From an uncultured Spirochaetota bacterium (GTDB lineage: Bacteria; Spirochaetota; Spirochaetia; Treponematales; Treponemataceae), in the NCBI GenBank assembly GCA_944389415.1, contig CALXMF010000004.1, positions 1 to 64,000 on the forward strand: a stretch of DNA of 64,000 nucleotides, written 5' to 3'. The notes beneath the pieces were generated by a model that was not told where the DNA came from, did not search any database, and was given only the letters and a program-made list of their open reading frames with translations. Within the stretch, counting starts at the first letter, position 1. Each line of letters starts with the position of its first letter. This document shows, piece by piece, positions 42,887-54,629 of this stretch. Position numbers and translations under genes: made by a program.

Positions 42887-44101
42887 ATGAAAAACAGGCA
42901 TACAGCGGTGGCAATAATCATGTTATATACAAGTTTATTTATACAGGCAATACAATCTGTAGAAAATCCAGTAACAGAAAACAGTCTCCCTGTGACTAAC
43001 GATCCGCTCAGATTGTTTATTACCGGAAATATATACGATAAAACTACAGCTGTTAGTAATCCATTTGTAACACCTGATGCGGAATCTAGTATGTTGCCTC
43101 TGATGGCTGTTGATTATGTGATTGAATATGTTCCAATTCTGGGTACAGATCTTGATTTTTTGAAACTGACGTATGCAGCTGTAAATACAATGGGAACACC
43201 ACCAGGGAAACAAGCTGTTCCCAGACTAAATAAACTATTCCGGCTCTTTTCTGATGATGCATTACGCACTGCCATACTTGAAAAACTTTCTTACTATGTA
43301 GAACATGAACCTCAAGAAACAGGTGCTTCAATAACACTTGCAAACGCATTCCTAACAGAAAGTTTAAAACCATCTGTAACTGTCGGACAAGCACAACTTG
43401 CAGCCATTAAAATGTTAGGAAAAGCTGGAAGTCAGAGTTCTTTTTCCATATTATTCTCCTACATTCTGCGTGGACAAAATGCCCAATTATCCACAGCAGC
43501 AGAACAATCTCTCAATACCTTACTACCGAATGGCATGCAAAATATAATTCGTATTCTTGCAGTAAATCCATCATCGGAAAAGATACAAATTTTAAAACTG
43601 ATTAATAAGAATGCCGAGCTTACAGATACTTTTAAAGCCGAAGTCGCTACAAAAGCCCTTGAAAAAACAATATATAATACAGAGGACATATCATGGGTTG
43701 ATCAGGAACTTATACAACTGCATCTTGAGGCACTTCAAATGCTGTCAAATCTTTCATGGACCAAAGCAGCTGAAGCTGTTATGCAATTGTTTCTCCTTGC
43801 TAGAAAAGAATATGAAAGTGGCTGTTTGTCTGAAAAGCAGTTTGTTAGTGTAATCGAGCAAACAGCACAGCTTGCTGCAGATCAGGCAGCGCCTGTTCTA
43901 ACTGCTTATCTAAATGCCCTCAATAAGGAAACCGAAGAAAAAGGTCTCCGCAGCGAGTCGGTAGTACTTGCTGTTATAAACGCACTAGGGGCGCTTGGTG
44001 ACAAGACTGCTTTTGATTATTTACTGTATGTTACATATCTCTCCTATCCTGAGACAGTCATCGAAGCTGCCCGCAGCGCACTTGCGGGTTTAAAATGGTA
44101 G
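42887..44101 (+). CDS. Secreted HEAT-like repeat protein
   Basis: This 404-residue protein has a signal peptide (about 1-24) and a helical-repeat body with HEAT-like units (for example L-A-A-I-K-M-L-G-K-A-G and V-V-L-A-V-I-N-A-L-G-A-L-G-D-K). The upstream extension to 42716 lies in the divergent CPBP gene. The ATG at 42887 has AAGGAA. It overlaps comEC by 7 bases. The role is unknown. The gene at 51207 is another secreted HEAT protein. Confidence 0.78.
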   Translation: MKNRHTAVAIIMLYTSLFIQAIQSVENPVTENSLPVTNDPLRLFITGNIYDKTTAVSNPFVTPDAESSMLPLMAVDYVIEYVPILGTDLDFLKLTYAAVNTMGTPPGKQAVPRLNKLFRLFSDDALRTAILEKLSYYVEHEPQETGASITLANAFLTESLKPSVTVGQAQLAAIKMLGKAGSQSSFSILFSYILRGQNAQLSTAAEQSLNTLLPNGMQNIIRILAVNPSSEKIQILKLINKNAELTDTFKAEVATKALEKTIYNTEDISWVDQELIQLHLEALQMLSNLSWTKAAEAVMQLFLLARKEYESGCLSEKQFVSVIEQTAQLAADQAAPVLTAYLNALNKETEEKGLRSESVVLAVINALGALGDKTAFDYLLYVTYLSYPETVIEAARSALAGLKW

Positions 44102-45390
44102 AGCGATACGGAGTCACAATCGCAGCGATTTGCTGTGCCTGTCTAATTTATAGCGGGATATATAATTTACCTCAACAATCAGCGTTCTGTTCCCCATTGT
44201 CATTGCAGCAGATTACTGAAATAGAAGGTATTATATCTTCAAATCCCATTAAAATAACCTCAGATAATATGTATCGAGTATCTATTTCTATACAACAAGT
44301 GATGGGGTATGTAGAAAAAAGACGAAACCATCTACAGCATACCATAGCTACCAGTAAACTTAGTGCATATGGCCAAGCACAGATTTTACTGCCGGCACAT
44401 ATAGTAGAAATGCACCTACCTGATGGATTATATTCTCAATATAATTCCGGAGAAACCGGTATAGAATTCTTTCTAATTGAAAAAGGGACTCATATACGAT
44501 CACGTGTATCAATTGCAGACAGTTCTGTTGGATATCCTCTATTTTACAGTGATCCAGATAGTTTCGTTGTTATTTCATATCATTCTCTGATAAGAAACCG
44601 CTGCAGATTCTGGTTACGGCAAATTTTAGCCGCTTGGGGTGATGCAGGAGCATTGGTTCTTGCTTTATTTTCAGGAGCCACAGATACTCTTGATAAAAAA
44701 ATACTAGCGATGTTTCGTTGTGCAGGGCTTGCTCACATACTCGCTCTTTCAGGAATGCATTTGTCTCTTTTCGCCGGAATGGCCCGCACAGTAACTAAAC
44801 GGACAGGTATATTTGCATGCACAATTTCAGCGCTTGCCGCTGCAACAGCCTTTATCTGGTTTGCTGGAAATTTTCCCTCCTTATTTCGTTCTTTTCTTTG
44901 TATGCTTATCACAACGGTATGTACAGCGCTTGGAAGAAAACCGTGTTTACTAAATGTATTATCTGCAGCATTTCTTGCACAAACCATTATCGCGCCAACT
45001 AATATGAAACAACTTTCATGTATTTTATCATATGTGTCCCTTGTCGGTATCATTATTATTGGAGTTGCAGCAAGAAATCTTCTCCTCAAACTTCGTCTGC
45101 CATATACAGCAGCAGAACAACTAGGTTCATCAATTGGTGCTCAGATAGCAACAACACCAATTACCCTGATCGTTTTCGGAACAGCCGCTCCCATCGGAAT
45201 TATCACATCCACAATTATATCTCCACTTATTAGCATTTTTATGATAGTTTCCTGTTTATGTATTGCTCTGGCGTTCTTTTTCCCTTCGTTCACTTTCTAT
45301 TCAGGAATTCCTGTGCAATATTTATATAATATAATATATGTGATTACCAATTATTTTGCAGAGTTTCCACTGATTATACTGACAGCGTAA
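44095..45390 (+). CDS. ComEC/Rec2-type competence membrane protein, short form
   Basis: This 431-residue protein has the ComEC competence domain, the DNA-uptake channel across the inner membrane. It has an N-terminal extracytoplasmic region (about 20-180) and then the core with L-A-H-I-L-A-L-S-G-M-H-L-S-L-F (about 219-233) and several helices. It lacks the C-terminal metallo-beta-lactamase-like domain found in full-length ComEC, ending soon after the last helices. It also overlaps the secreted HEAT gene by 7 bases. Confidence 0.85.
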   Translation: MVERYGVTIAAICCACLIYSGIYNLPQQSAFCSPLSLQQITEIEGIISSNPIKITSDNMYRVSISIQQVMGYVEKRRNHLQHTIATSKLSAYGQAQILLPAHIVEMHLPDGLYSQYNSGETGIEFFLIEKGTHIRSRVSIADSSVGYPLFYSDPDSFVVISYHSLIRNRCRFWLRQILAAWGDAGALVLALFSGATDTLDKKILAMFRCAGLAHILALSGMHLSLFAGMARTVTKRTGIFACTISALAAATAFIWFAGNFPSLFRSFLCMLITTVCTALGRKPCLLNVLSAAFLAQTIIAPTNMKQLSCILSYVSLVGIIIIGVAARNLLLKLRLPYTAAEQLGSSIGAQIATTPITLIVFGTAAPIGIITSTIISPLISIFMIVSCLCIALAFFFPSFTFYSGIPVQYLYNIIYVITNYFAEFPLIILTA

Positions 45391-45465
45391 TTAAAAATGG
45401 AATAATAATGTCTGATTTAATATAACATACAACATATTTTATTGTATTTTCAATAAATAAAATTC

Positions 45466-45494
45466 TTGAAAAATAAATGTGCAGCCGATAAAGA
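45466..45494 (+). promoter_or_regulatory. Possible promoter of the OmpA-like gene
   Basis: TTGAAA (45466-45471) and TAAAGA (45489-45494), 17 bp apart, lie in the 121-bp gap after comEC. The -10 is poor, so this is a tentative call. Confidence 0.3.
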
Positions 45495-45511
45495 AAATGA
45501 GGAGTTATGTT

Positions 45512-46399
45512 ATGAAACGTAATATTCTTTTTTTTAATTGTCTGTTTATATTCTTGTTTTCAACAACTGCAGCTTTTACAGCTGAACCAGTACATGAAGA
45601 TTTAGGATATGTGATATTTATGCCAGATAAAAGTACTTTTGCTAATCCTTCAAATGCTGCAAAAGTCTTTGACCAGATTGCTGATACATTAAAAACACGC
45701 GAAACAGAAAATGCCAGACTTTTAATTTCAGGGTATACAGCAGATGTGGATAACGGTGTTGATGAATGGAAATTATCAAAAGACCGGGCAAAGCAAGTCG
45801 TTTCGGAACTTGAAAAAAGAGGAATCAATACCTCATTATTCGCATCAGACGGATATGGATCAACATATAAATGGGGTGACAATACTACCGAATCACAGCG
45901 AAGACCAAATAGACGTGTTACAGTTATTTTTGAACAGATTATTCAGAACGATGAACCGGCTGTTCTTACTCCGCCAGTACCATTCCATGCAGATGAACCG
46001 CCAGCACCAGAACCTGTATCAACACCGCCAGTATCGTCAACAAGAGCATCTGTTATTCAGCAGCCAGAACAAAAAGGTAGTTTTCCACTATGGATCATTT
46101 TTATAATTGTAGTGTTCATTGTTATCATTGCTCTAATTGTTATTATTATCCGTGCGTTAACACCACCAAAAGCAAAAGATTTTGATGGTTGCTCTTCATC
46201 CGGTTTTCAGTATGGTTATAGTAAAAATATAACTCAAACAGGAGAAGCATCTTCAATGTATTCATCGAGAATATCTCCATATTCATCAACTGGAGGAACT
46301 GATTATACTGATAAAATCGGCGCAACAGTAGATGATACACTAACAGCGGAACAATATAGGAATACCGAATCTGATGAAAATTCCGATATAAAGACATAG
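45512..46399 (+). CDS. OmpA-type peptidoglycan-binding protein with a central transmembrane helix
   Basis: This 295-residue protein starts with a signal peptide (about 1-22, cleavage near A-F-T-A). An OmpA C-like domain follows (about 30-150), with S-G-Y-T-A-D, L-S-K-D-R-A, D-G-Y-G and R-R-P-N-R-R-V. A Pro-rich linker (about 155-190), one strong transmembrane helix (about 198-224) and a Ser/Tyr/Thr-rich tail of about 70 residues complete it. The order suggests anchoring in the inner membrane with the OmpA domain in the periplasm. The ATG at 45512 follows GAGGAG. Confidence 0.85.
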   Translation: MKRNILFFNCLFIFLFSTTAAFTAEPVHEDLGYVIFMPDKSTFANPSNAAKVFDQIADTLKTRETENARLLISGYTADVDNGVDEWKLSKDRAKQVVSELEKRGINTSLFASDGYGSTYKWGDNTTESQRRPNRRVTVIFEQIIQNDEPAVLTPPVPFHADEPPAPEPVSTPPVSSTRASVIQQPEQKGSFPLWIIFIIVVFIVIIALIVIIIRALTPPKAKDFDGCSSSGFQYGYSKNITQTGEASSMYSSRISPYSSTGGTDYTDKIGATVDDTLTAEQYRNTESDENSDIKT

Positions 46400-46423
46400 A
46401 CAGTCTATTTTATCAGACATCAG

Positions 46424-46454
46424 CAGCGTGGTTTTAATTTGCCACGCTGTTTTT
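46424..46454 (+). terminator. Terminator after the OmpA-like gene
   Basis: CAGCGTGG (46424-46431) pairs with CCACGCTG (46442-46449), followed by TTTTT. It separates the OmpA-like gene from the rsmA operon. Confidence 0.88.
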
Positions 46455-46464
46455 CTATTCCCCG

Positions 46465-46494
46465 TGGACAGAATATCCCCGCCTATAGTATATT
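46465..46494 (+). promoter_or_regulatory. Possible promoter abutting rsmA
   Basis: TGGACA (46465-46470) and TATATT (46489-46494) are 18 bp apart. Six bases separate the -10 from the ATG at 46501. An alternative -10 is TATAGT at 46484. No ribosome site is seen. Confidence 0.4.
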
Positions 46495-46500
46495 TCTTTT

Positions 46501-47376
46501 ATGCAGATAGAGAGACCTGATTATAACTCTCCAGCAGCGTTGAAAGCGTTTCTGGAAATGTGCAATATGACAATGCAGAAAAAATTTGGCCAGAATTTTC
46601 TAATCAATGAATCTGCTAGGAAGCGTCTTATCACAGCACTCGATCTTCACCCAGAAACAACAATATGGGAAGTAGGACCTGGATTAGGAGCCATGACAGC
46701 AGGTATTCTTAACAAAGGAGCAATTCTGACTGCTTTTGAAATAGATCGGGGATTTTCTTCTTTACTTCCACGTTTCTTTTATCAAGAAGCACAGAATGGA
46801 CATTTCACTCTGGTAGAAGGTGATGTTTTAAAAACTTGGAAAAACCAGTATGTAAAGAGAGGTGTTCCACAACGTTTTTTTGGAAATCTTCCGTATAATG
46901 TTGCTGCCACTATTATTGCTGATATGATTTCAGACGGAGTTAGATTTGAAAAAGCTGTTGTAACTGTCCAGAAAGAAGTTGCTATCAGAATGACTGCAAA
47001 ACCTGCAGAGGCTGATTATTCGTCATTTTCCATACTCTGTCAGTGGGCATATTTTATTATTCCAATACTTGATCTGACAGGAGGCAATTTCTGGCCGCGA
47101 CCAAATGTAGATTCCCGTGCCGTTTTGATGATGCGCAAAAATGATTTTCCAGGGTGTCAAGATGCCAGATATTTTATGCAAATGCAGCGTGCCTTATTTG
47201 CATCACGGCGAAAAACAATCAAAAATAATCTCACCCAATTTCTTTCTGATAGTACATCTGCCGAAAAAGCCTTAAAAGCAGCTGATATAAACCCATCTGT
47301 TCGAGCCGAAACACTGTCTATTCAGGAACTCTTGCATCTTGCTGATTGTTGTATAGCACAAAATGTGGTACATTAA
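46501..47376 (+). CDS. rsmA: 16S rRNA dimethyladenosine transferase RsmA (KsgA)
   Basis: This 291-residue enzyme dimethylates two adjacent adenines near the 3' end of 16S rRNA. The family signature K-K-F-G-Q-N-F-L is at about 24-31, the SAM loop E-V-G-P-G-L-G-A-M-T at about 57-66 and the catalytic G-N-L-P-Y-N-V-A near 128-135. The ATG at 46501 has no ribosome site. It heads a tightly packed operon with dut, lptF, lptG and tgt. Confidence 0.95.
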   Translation: MQIERPDYNSPAALKAFLEMCNMTMQKKFGQNFLINESARKRLITALDLHPETTIWEVGPGLGAMTAGILNKGAILTAFEIDRGFSSLLPRFFYQEAQNGHFTLVEGDVLKTWKNQYVKRGVPQRFFGNLPYNVAATIIADMISDGVRFEKAVVTVQKEVAIRMTAKPAEADYSSFSILCQWAYFIIPILDLTGGNFWPRPNVDSRAVLMMRKNDFPGCQDARYFMQMQRALFASRRKTIKNNLTQFLSDSTSAEKALKAADINPSVRAETLSIQELLHLADCCIAQNVVH

Positions 47377-47382
47377 GATCAT

Positions 47383-47829
47383 ATGAATGAAAGACCTGTA
47401 ATTAATTGTATAGTACAACCAGGTGCAGTATTGCCTGTATATCACACAAAGGGGGCAGCAGGAGCTGATGTTTGTGCATTTCTTGACAGAGAATTGATTA
47501 TTCCAAGTGGAGAATATCGATTAGTACCGACAGGCATTCGATTAGAAATTCCAGAAGGATATGAAATACAAATCCGGCCACGCTCTGGACTTGCAGCAAA
47601 ATACGGTATAACCTGTTTGAATTCGCCAGGGACAATAGATAGTGATTATCGAGGTCAAATAATGATATTAATGATAAATCATGGAAAAAAACCTTTCAAA
47701 ATTAAGAATGGAGATAGAATTGCACAAATAATTATTGCTCCAGTTTTCCAAGCTGATTTTTATTCGGTAAAAACAATTTCTGAGACAGAACGTGGTAGCG
47801 GTGGTTTTGGTTCCACCGGACTCTTATGA
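47383..47829 (+). CDS. dut: dUTP diphosphatase
   Basis: This 148-residue trimeric dUTPase shows all five motifs: A-G-A-D (I), R-P-R-S-G (II), the glycine/aspartate hairpin G-T-I-D-S-D-Y-R-G (III), R-I-A-Q (IV) and the flexible C-terminal R-G-S-G-G-F-G-S-T-G (V). It lowers dUTP and supplies dUMP. It overlaps lptF by 4 bases. Confidence 0.97.
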   Translation: MNERPVINCIVQPGAVLPVYHTKGAAGADVCAFLDRELIIPSGEYRLVPTGIRLEIPEGYEIQIRPRSGLAAKYGITCLNSPGTIDSDYRGQIMILMINHGKKPFKIKNGDRIAQIIIAPVFQADFYSVKTISETERGSGGFGSTGLL

Positions 47830-48979
47830 ACACACAATCCGTTATATCAAGATTTATAGATTCGCACATTCTACGTAATCATGTAATTATCGTATATCTA
47901 ATTACAGAACTTCTACTATACTTTACAATTGCTTTTCTATTTTTTTTTATGGTATTTTTTGTCAATCAAATTCTTCTAATGGCAGAAGATATTCTAAAAA
48001 AACGAGTGCTGGTAGGAGATGTTCTTCGCCTTATTATTTATTCCTTGCCATTTATTATTGCTCAGTCAGCACCATTCGCAACCTTAGTTGGTTTTTTAAT
48101 GTGTCTTGGAAGACTTGTTACAGATAATGAAATTTTGATTTTACGGGCTTCCGGTATGCCATTTTTATTTATCCTGATTCCAGTTCTGCTAACAGCCTTA
48201 TGCATTTCAATTGTCTCATTTTTTATAAATGACTATCTGCTTCCTGTCGGAACTATAAAATATAATGAACTATATCGTTCCATTTTAATATCCAATCCAG
48301 GGTTAGAACTTGAATCCAATTCCGTTAAACGAAATGAAAATACAACTTTAGTAATTGGTACTGTAAACGATACTCATGTATCCGATATACTATTTTTTGA
48401 TACAGATAGCAGGGGAAATCAGAGAATTATAGCCGCAGGAGAAACACAAGTGCTTCAGCCAAAAGCACCAGGTGTATTAATGCAACTTGATATGTACAAT
48501 GCCACAATCATCTTTCTGAACCAGCAATCCCGAGAAGATTATAAAATCATGCATGCCGCTAGCGGTCTTATGAACATTTTTACCGATTCATTTTTTCCTC
48601 AAAACAGCGGAACAAATCCGCGCGAACTTACATCTATTGATCTCAAGCATCAAATAAACGTTATGCAAGCCAATCCAAATCATAGTGATTTTCAACTTAA
48701 TCTATATAAATTAGAATACTATAAAAAATTTTCTCTTCCGTTTGGTTCATTATTTTTCGCAATGTTGGCAATGCCAATTGCTGTAATTTTTGGAAAACAT
48801 AATGGACAAACAATAGGTCTGATTATTGGTTTATTTGTTTCTGTTTTATACTGGGCTATGATGATTCTTGGACAAACTTTTGGAATTAGAAGCGGATTCA
48901 GCGGATTCTGGACCATGTGGTCTCCCAATATACTTGTTGGTGGAATCGGCATCCTATTTTTTACAAGGCTCATAAAAAA

Positions 48980-48983
<4 letters not shown>
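47826..48983 (+). CDS. LptF/LptG-family (YjgP/YjgQ) permease, first copy
   Basis: This 385-residue membrane protein has three N-terminal helices, a beta-jellyroll periplasmic domain (about 150-290) and three C-terminal helices, the LptF/LptG plan. In Gram-negatives these permeases move lipopolysaccharide from the inner membrane through the LptBFG ABC complex. Treponemal lipids differ from enteric LPS, so the cargo could be another glycolipid. It overlaps its partner by 4 bases. Confidence 0.88.
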
Positions 48984-51191
<2,208 letters not shown>

Positions 51192-51206
51192 TATAAGGAT
51201 TATTTT

Positions 51207-52673
51207 ATGATAAAAATCTCGTATAAAAAATTAAAAGTCGTTATCTGTATACTCACAGTAGTTGCATGTGCATCAGCTCAACAGTACGAACAGCAGACAG
51301 AATTATTGCCATCAGTACCTGAAACTGTTCCAGAACCGACAGCGATCATAAAAAATTCAAATCCGAAAAGTGAGACACAGCAACAATCGAAGCCAGCTAT
51401 ACAAAATACTGAAGACGATGGAATAAAAAAGGAAATGGATATTCTTGCATATGGACTTGATTCAGAAATCAGTGATCTCATTGCAAAATACATAAATGAA
51501 GATATTTTTTACTTTTCTGATCAGATACAAAAAGTATTTGATGCAGCAAAAAGTGATGCTATTAAACAAAAATGCATTGAATATTTTACAGCGGCAGAAG
51601 ATCCTAGGCTGAAAGAATATGCACTTGCTATTGCACAAGACCCTTATGATGCAGAAAAAGATCTAGTTGCCAGTGTTTTTAAATATATTAGTGTGCTTAA
51701 ATTTACAGAGGCTGCTCCATATGCAAGAAAAATTATAGATGATGAAAACAAAGATTACTTTGATGCAGCACTAAATGCACTTGGCAGTATAGGTAGAGCA
51801 GAAGACGCACAATTTCTGGCAGATTTCTTGGACAGACCTGATATGTCGACAGCTCGCAGACAGTCATTGATGAAAGTTCTGGGTAAATTGCATGCTATTG
51901 AAACAAGTGATAAACTTATTTCAATAGCGGAAGATGAAAATGAAAATACATTTGTTCGTATGTATGCAGCAGAGGCACTCGGTGAAATGAAAAATATGGA
52001 TGCACTTCCTGTACTCATAGAATTATATAATGCCTCTGATCCAAACCTGAGAGCATCTGTAATAAGAGCTTTGAAAAACTATTCCTCTGATGAAGATGCA
52101 AAATCTGTGATTGAACAGGCACTCAGAGATAATCATTATAAAGTGAGGCTGGAAGCAATTGCCGCTATAAAATCATTAAAACTTGTGTCAGCCGGTGATT
52201 CCCTTATATACAGGGCAAAAAATGATCCTGAAAGTGTAGTTAAATATGCGTGTTACGATGCTGTTGCATCTCTTAATTTGCCTGCTGGAAACGATTTCCT
52301 GATTTCAGTTGTTAAAGATACCAAAAAAGGTGAAACCGCACAAGTAAAAGCTGCATCAGCATTACTTCAGTATGGTAATGCCGGTACTGAAGTGATTATC
52401 GCACTTGCAGAAGATACTCTTAAAGATGATAAAAAAAAGAATTTACGGTATGCACTTGGAAAAGAATTTGCAAAGCATATAAATTCCTCATTCAGCGGTA
52501 TATGTCAGAACTATCTGGATAGTAAAGACGTGTCTACACAGGGTATTGGTCTAGATATTTATGCCCGTAATCGATTTGCAGAGCTCACTACCCGGGTTCA
52601 GGAAATTGCAGAAGACGATAAAGCCGGACCAAACAAAGTAAAGGCACAGCGTATTCTGAGTGCGTCATCATGA
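51207..52673 (+). CDS. Secreted HEAT-repeat protein
   Basis: This 488-residue protein has a signal peptide (about 1-24), a Gln/Pro-rich linker and a long series of HEAT/PBS-lyase-like repeats from about residue 110 (for example A-L-N-A-L-G-S-I-G-R-A-E-D-A, Y-A-A-E-A-L-G-E-M-K-N-M-D-A and V-I-R-A-L-K-N-Y-S-S-D-E-D-A). It is probably a periplasmic protein-interaction scaffold. Its last four bases overlap the binding-protein gene, which may mean it is co-expressed with the importer. Confidence 0.82.
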   Translation: MIKISYKKLKVVICILTVVACASAQQYEQQTELLPSVPETVPEPTAIIKNSNPKSETQQQSKPAIQNTEDDGIKKEMDILAYGLDSEISDLIAKYINEDIFYFSDQIQKVFDAAKSDAIKQKCIEYFTAAEDPRLKEYALAIAQDPYDAEKDLVASVFKYISVLKFTEAAPYARKIIDDENKDYFDAALNALGSIGRAEDAQFLADFLDRPDMSTARRQSLMKVLGKLHAIETSDKLISIAEDENENTFVRMYAAEALGEMKNMDALPVLIELYNASDPNLRASVIRALKNYSSDEDAKSVIEQALRDNHYKVRLEAIAAIKSLKLVSAGDSLIYRAKNDPESVVKYACYDAVASLNLPAGNDFLISVVKDTKKGETAQVKAASALLQYGNAGTEVIIALAEDTLKDDKKKNLRYALGKEFAKHINSSFSGICQNYLDSKDVSTQGIGLDIYARNRFAELTTRVQEIAEDDKAGPNKVKAQRILSASS

Positions 52674-53635
52674 AAACAGATGTAATACTGCTATTTTTAT
52701 ATATAATGTGTGTATGTTTCCATACATCGTGTTATGAAAACATAAAAAACACAGCGTTATATCAACAGACTAATACTATTAAATATACCGACTGTACAGG
52801 TAGAACTGTCAGTCTTTCGCCAAACATCCGTATGGCGGCTGCTCTTGGTAGTCTTGGTGCGGTATGGCTATTGGCAGGCGGCGAACTTTGTGCAGTTACG
52901 CGTGATGGCCTTGAGTACAGTGGATGGAACATTCCGACAAACACACTGTCACTGGGGTCTCTATTGAATCCTGATATCGAACAAATTATCGCTTCAGGAG
53001 CTAATTGTATTTTACTTTCACCCAATCTATCAGGACATCTTTCTCTCCGCAATGCCCTTGACACAGCACATATTCAAAGCATCTGTTTTGATGTTTCCAC
53101 ATTTTCAGATTATCTGGAATTGCTTCGTTTTTGTACCTCAATAACAGGCAGAAAAGATCTCTTTCAGAAGTACGGTACCGATTTAGAGCAAGATGTACAA
53201 CGGGAACTTACTTTTGCACAAACACAACTTCAAAAAAGGGGAACATCTCCAACAGTACTTGTTCTACGTGCATATGCGACTGATGTTCATATAAAAGACA
53301 GTTCATCTCTGGCAGGCTCTATGCTGAAAGAACTCGGCTGCGTAAATATTGCAGACAGTAGAAAAAAGCTTCTGCACACACTCAGTCTGGAAGCTGTGCT
53401 GGCGGAAGATCCTGAATTTATTTTTGCTGTTATTATGGGACAAAATACAGAAAAATCACTTGAGTCGTTAAAAGAAAAAATTATTCAAAATCCAGCTTGG
53501 GCATCTCTATCCGCTGTTCGTGAAGGCCATTTTATTATGCTGCCAAGTGATTTATTTCATTATAAACCAAATGAAAGATGGGCTGAAAGTTACCGGATGT
53601 TAAATGACTATGTATATGGTTTTCAAACAGAATAA
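52670..53635 (+). CDS. Iron-siderophore/cobalamin-type ABC substrate-binding lipoprotein
   Basis: This 321-residue protein has a lipoprotein signal with C21 as the acylated cysteine (F-H-T-S-C). The helical-backbone metal-receptor fold (BtuF/FepB/FhuD class) follows, including T-G-R-T-V, the N-P-D-I-E-Q-I hinge region and A-S-L-S-A-V-R near the end. It delivers a cobalamin, haem or siderophore to the permease encoded next. The substrate cannot be told from sequence. Confidence 0.87.
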   Translation: MKTDVILLFLYIMCVCFHTSCYENIKNTALYQQTNTIKYTDCTGRTVSLSPNIRMAAALGSLGAVWLLAGGELCAVTRDGLEYSGWNIPTNTLSLGSLLNPDIEQIIASGANCILLSPNLSGHLSLRNALDTAHIQSICFDVSTFSDYLELLRFCTSITGRKDLFQKYGTDLEQDVQRELTFAQTQLQKRGTSPTVLVLRAYATDVHIKDSSSLAGSMLKELGCVNIADSRKKLLHTLSLEAVLAEDPEFIFAVIMGQNTEKSLESLKEKIIQNPAWASLSAVREGHFIMLPSDLFHYKPNERWAESYRMLNDYVYGFQTE

Positions 53636-54629
53636 GCAACACCATATTTTCCTGCTATATGTAATCAGTACCGTGGTTCTACTGTGTGCTAGTGTATCCG
53701 CAGTATGCTTCGGATCTGTTCATATCAATCTTAATACTATTGTACATAGTATATTAAACGGTACAAGCTCTTCTGTCCAGAGCCGGATTCTACTGTTGGT
53801 ACGGATTCCGCGTGTTGCGGCAGCTCTCTGCGCTGGCAGCGCATTTGCCGTATCCGGTGTACTTATTCAAACAGTTCTACATAATCCGCTGGCAGGGCCA
53901 AGTATTATAGGCGTTAATTCAGGCGCTCTGTTTATGGCAGTACTTTGTGTAACTGTATTTCCACAGTTGAGTATGCTGTTGCCGATTGCAGCTTTTTCAG
54001 GTGCGCTTATCGCAATGATACTTGTATACACAGCAGCAGCATATACCGGTTCAACCTCGTATACGATTGTACTCGCCGGAATTGCAATCAGCGCTTTCAT
54101 TTCAGCTGGTACAGATACACTTACTGTACTATATCCTGAATCACTTCCTGGAGGACTTTCATTCAGAACAGGGAGTCTCAGCGGTATCACTTTACCGGTA
54201 CTGATACCAGCTGGAAGTCTGATAACAACAGCTATACTGATATCGATACTACTGCATAATCAACTTGATGTTCTATCTCTTGGAGATGAAATCGCACTAT
54301 CACTGGGACTTTCTATCAAACGCATGCGCTTCATTTTTCTGTTGCTGGCTGCACTCCTATCCGGTTCAGCTGTAAGTTTTGGCGGTCTGATCGGTTTTGT
54401 TGGTCTTGTAGTGCCCCATGCAGTAAGACTTATAGCGGGAAATGAATCAATACACACATTGTCACTGTCAGCGATTTGCGGAGCTGCGCTCGTAACCATT
54501 TGTGATGTTATTGCCAGAACCGCATTTTCGCCAAATGAAATACCTGTTGGCATAATTTTGTCTTTTATAGGAGGACCATTCTTTATATATTTATTATTTA
54601 AACACAGAGGACATACCAGTCATGATTGA
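53604..54629 (+). CDS. FecCD/BtuC-type ABC importer permease
   Basis: This 341-residue membrane protein has about ten helices and belongs to the FecCD family. Diagnostic regions are R-I-P-R-V-A-A-A-L, N-P-L-A-G-P-S-I-I-G, G-L-I-G-F-V-G-L-V-V-P-H and F-S-P-N-E-I-P-V-G. Several in-frame ATGs exist (53604, 53610, 53616), all inside the preceding gene; 53604 has a GGAT a few bases upstream. Confidence 0.9.
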   Translation: MTMYMVFKQNKQHHIFLLYVISTVVLLCASVSAVCFGSVHINLNTIVHSILNGTSSSVQSRILLLVRIPRVAAALCAGSAFAVSGVLIQTVLHNPLAGPSIIGVNSGALFMAVLCVTVFPQLSMLLPIAAFSGALIAMILVYTAAAYTGSTSYTIVLAGIAISAFISAGTDTLTVLYPESLPGGLSFRTGSLSGITLPVLIPAGSLITTAILISILLHNQLDVLSLGDEIALSLGLSIKRMRFIFLLLAALLSGSAVSFGGLIGFVGLVVPHAVRLIAGNESIHTLSLSAICGAALVTICDVIARTAFSPNEIPVGIILSFIGGPFFIYLLFKHRGHTSHD

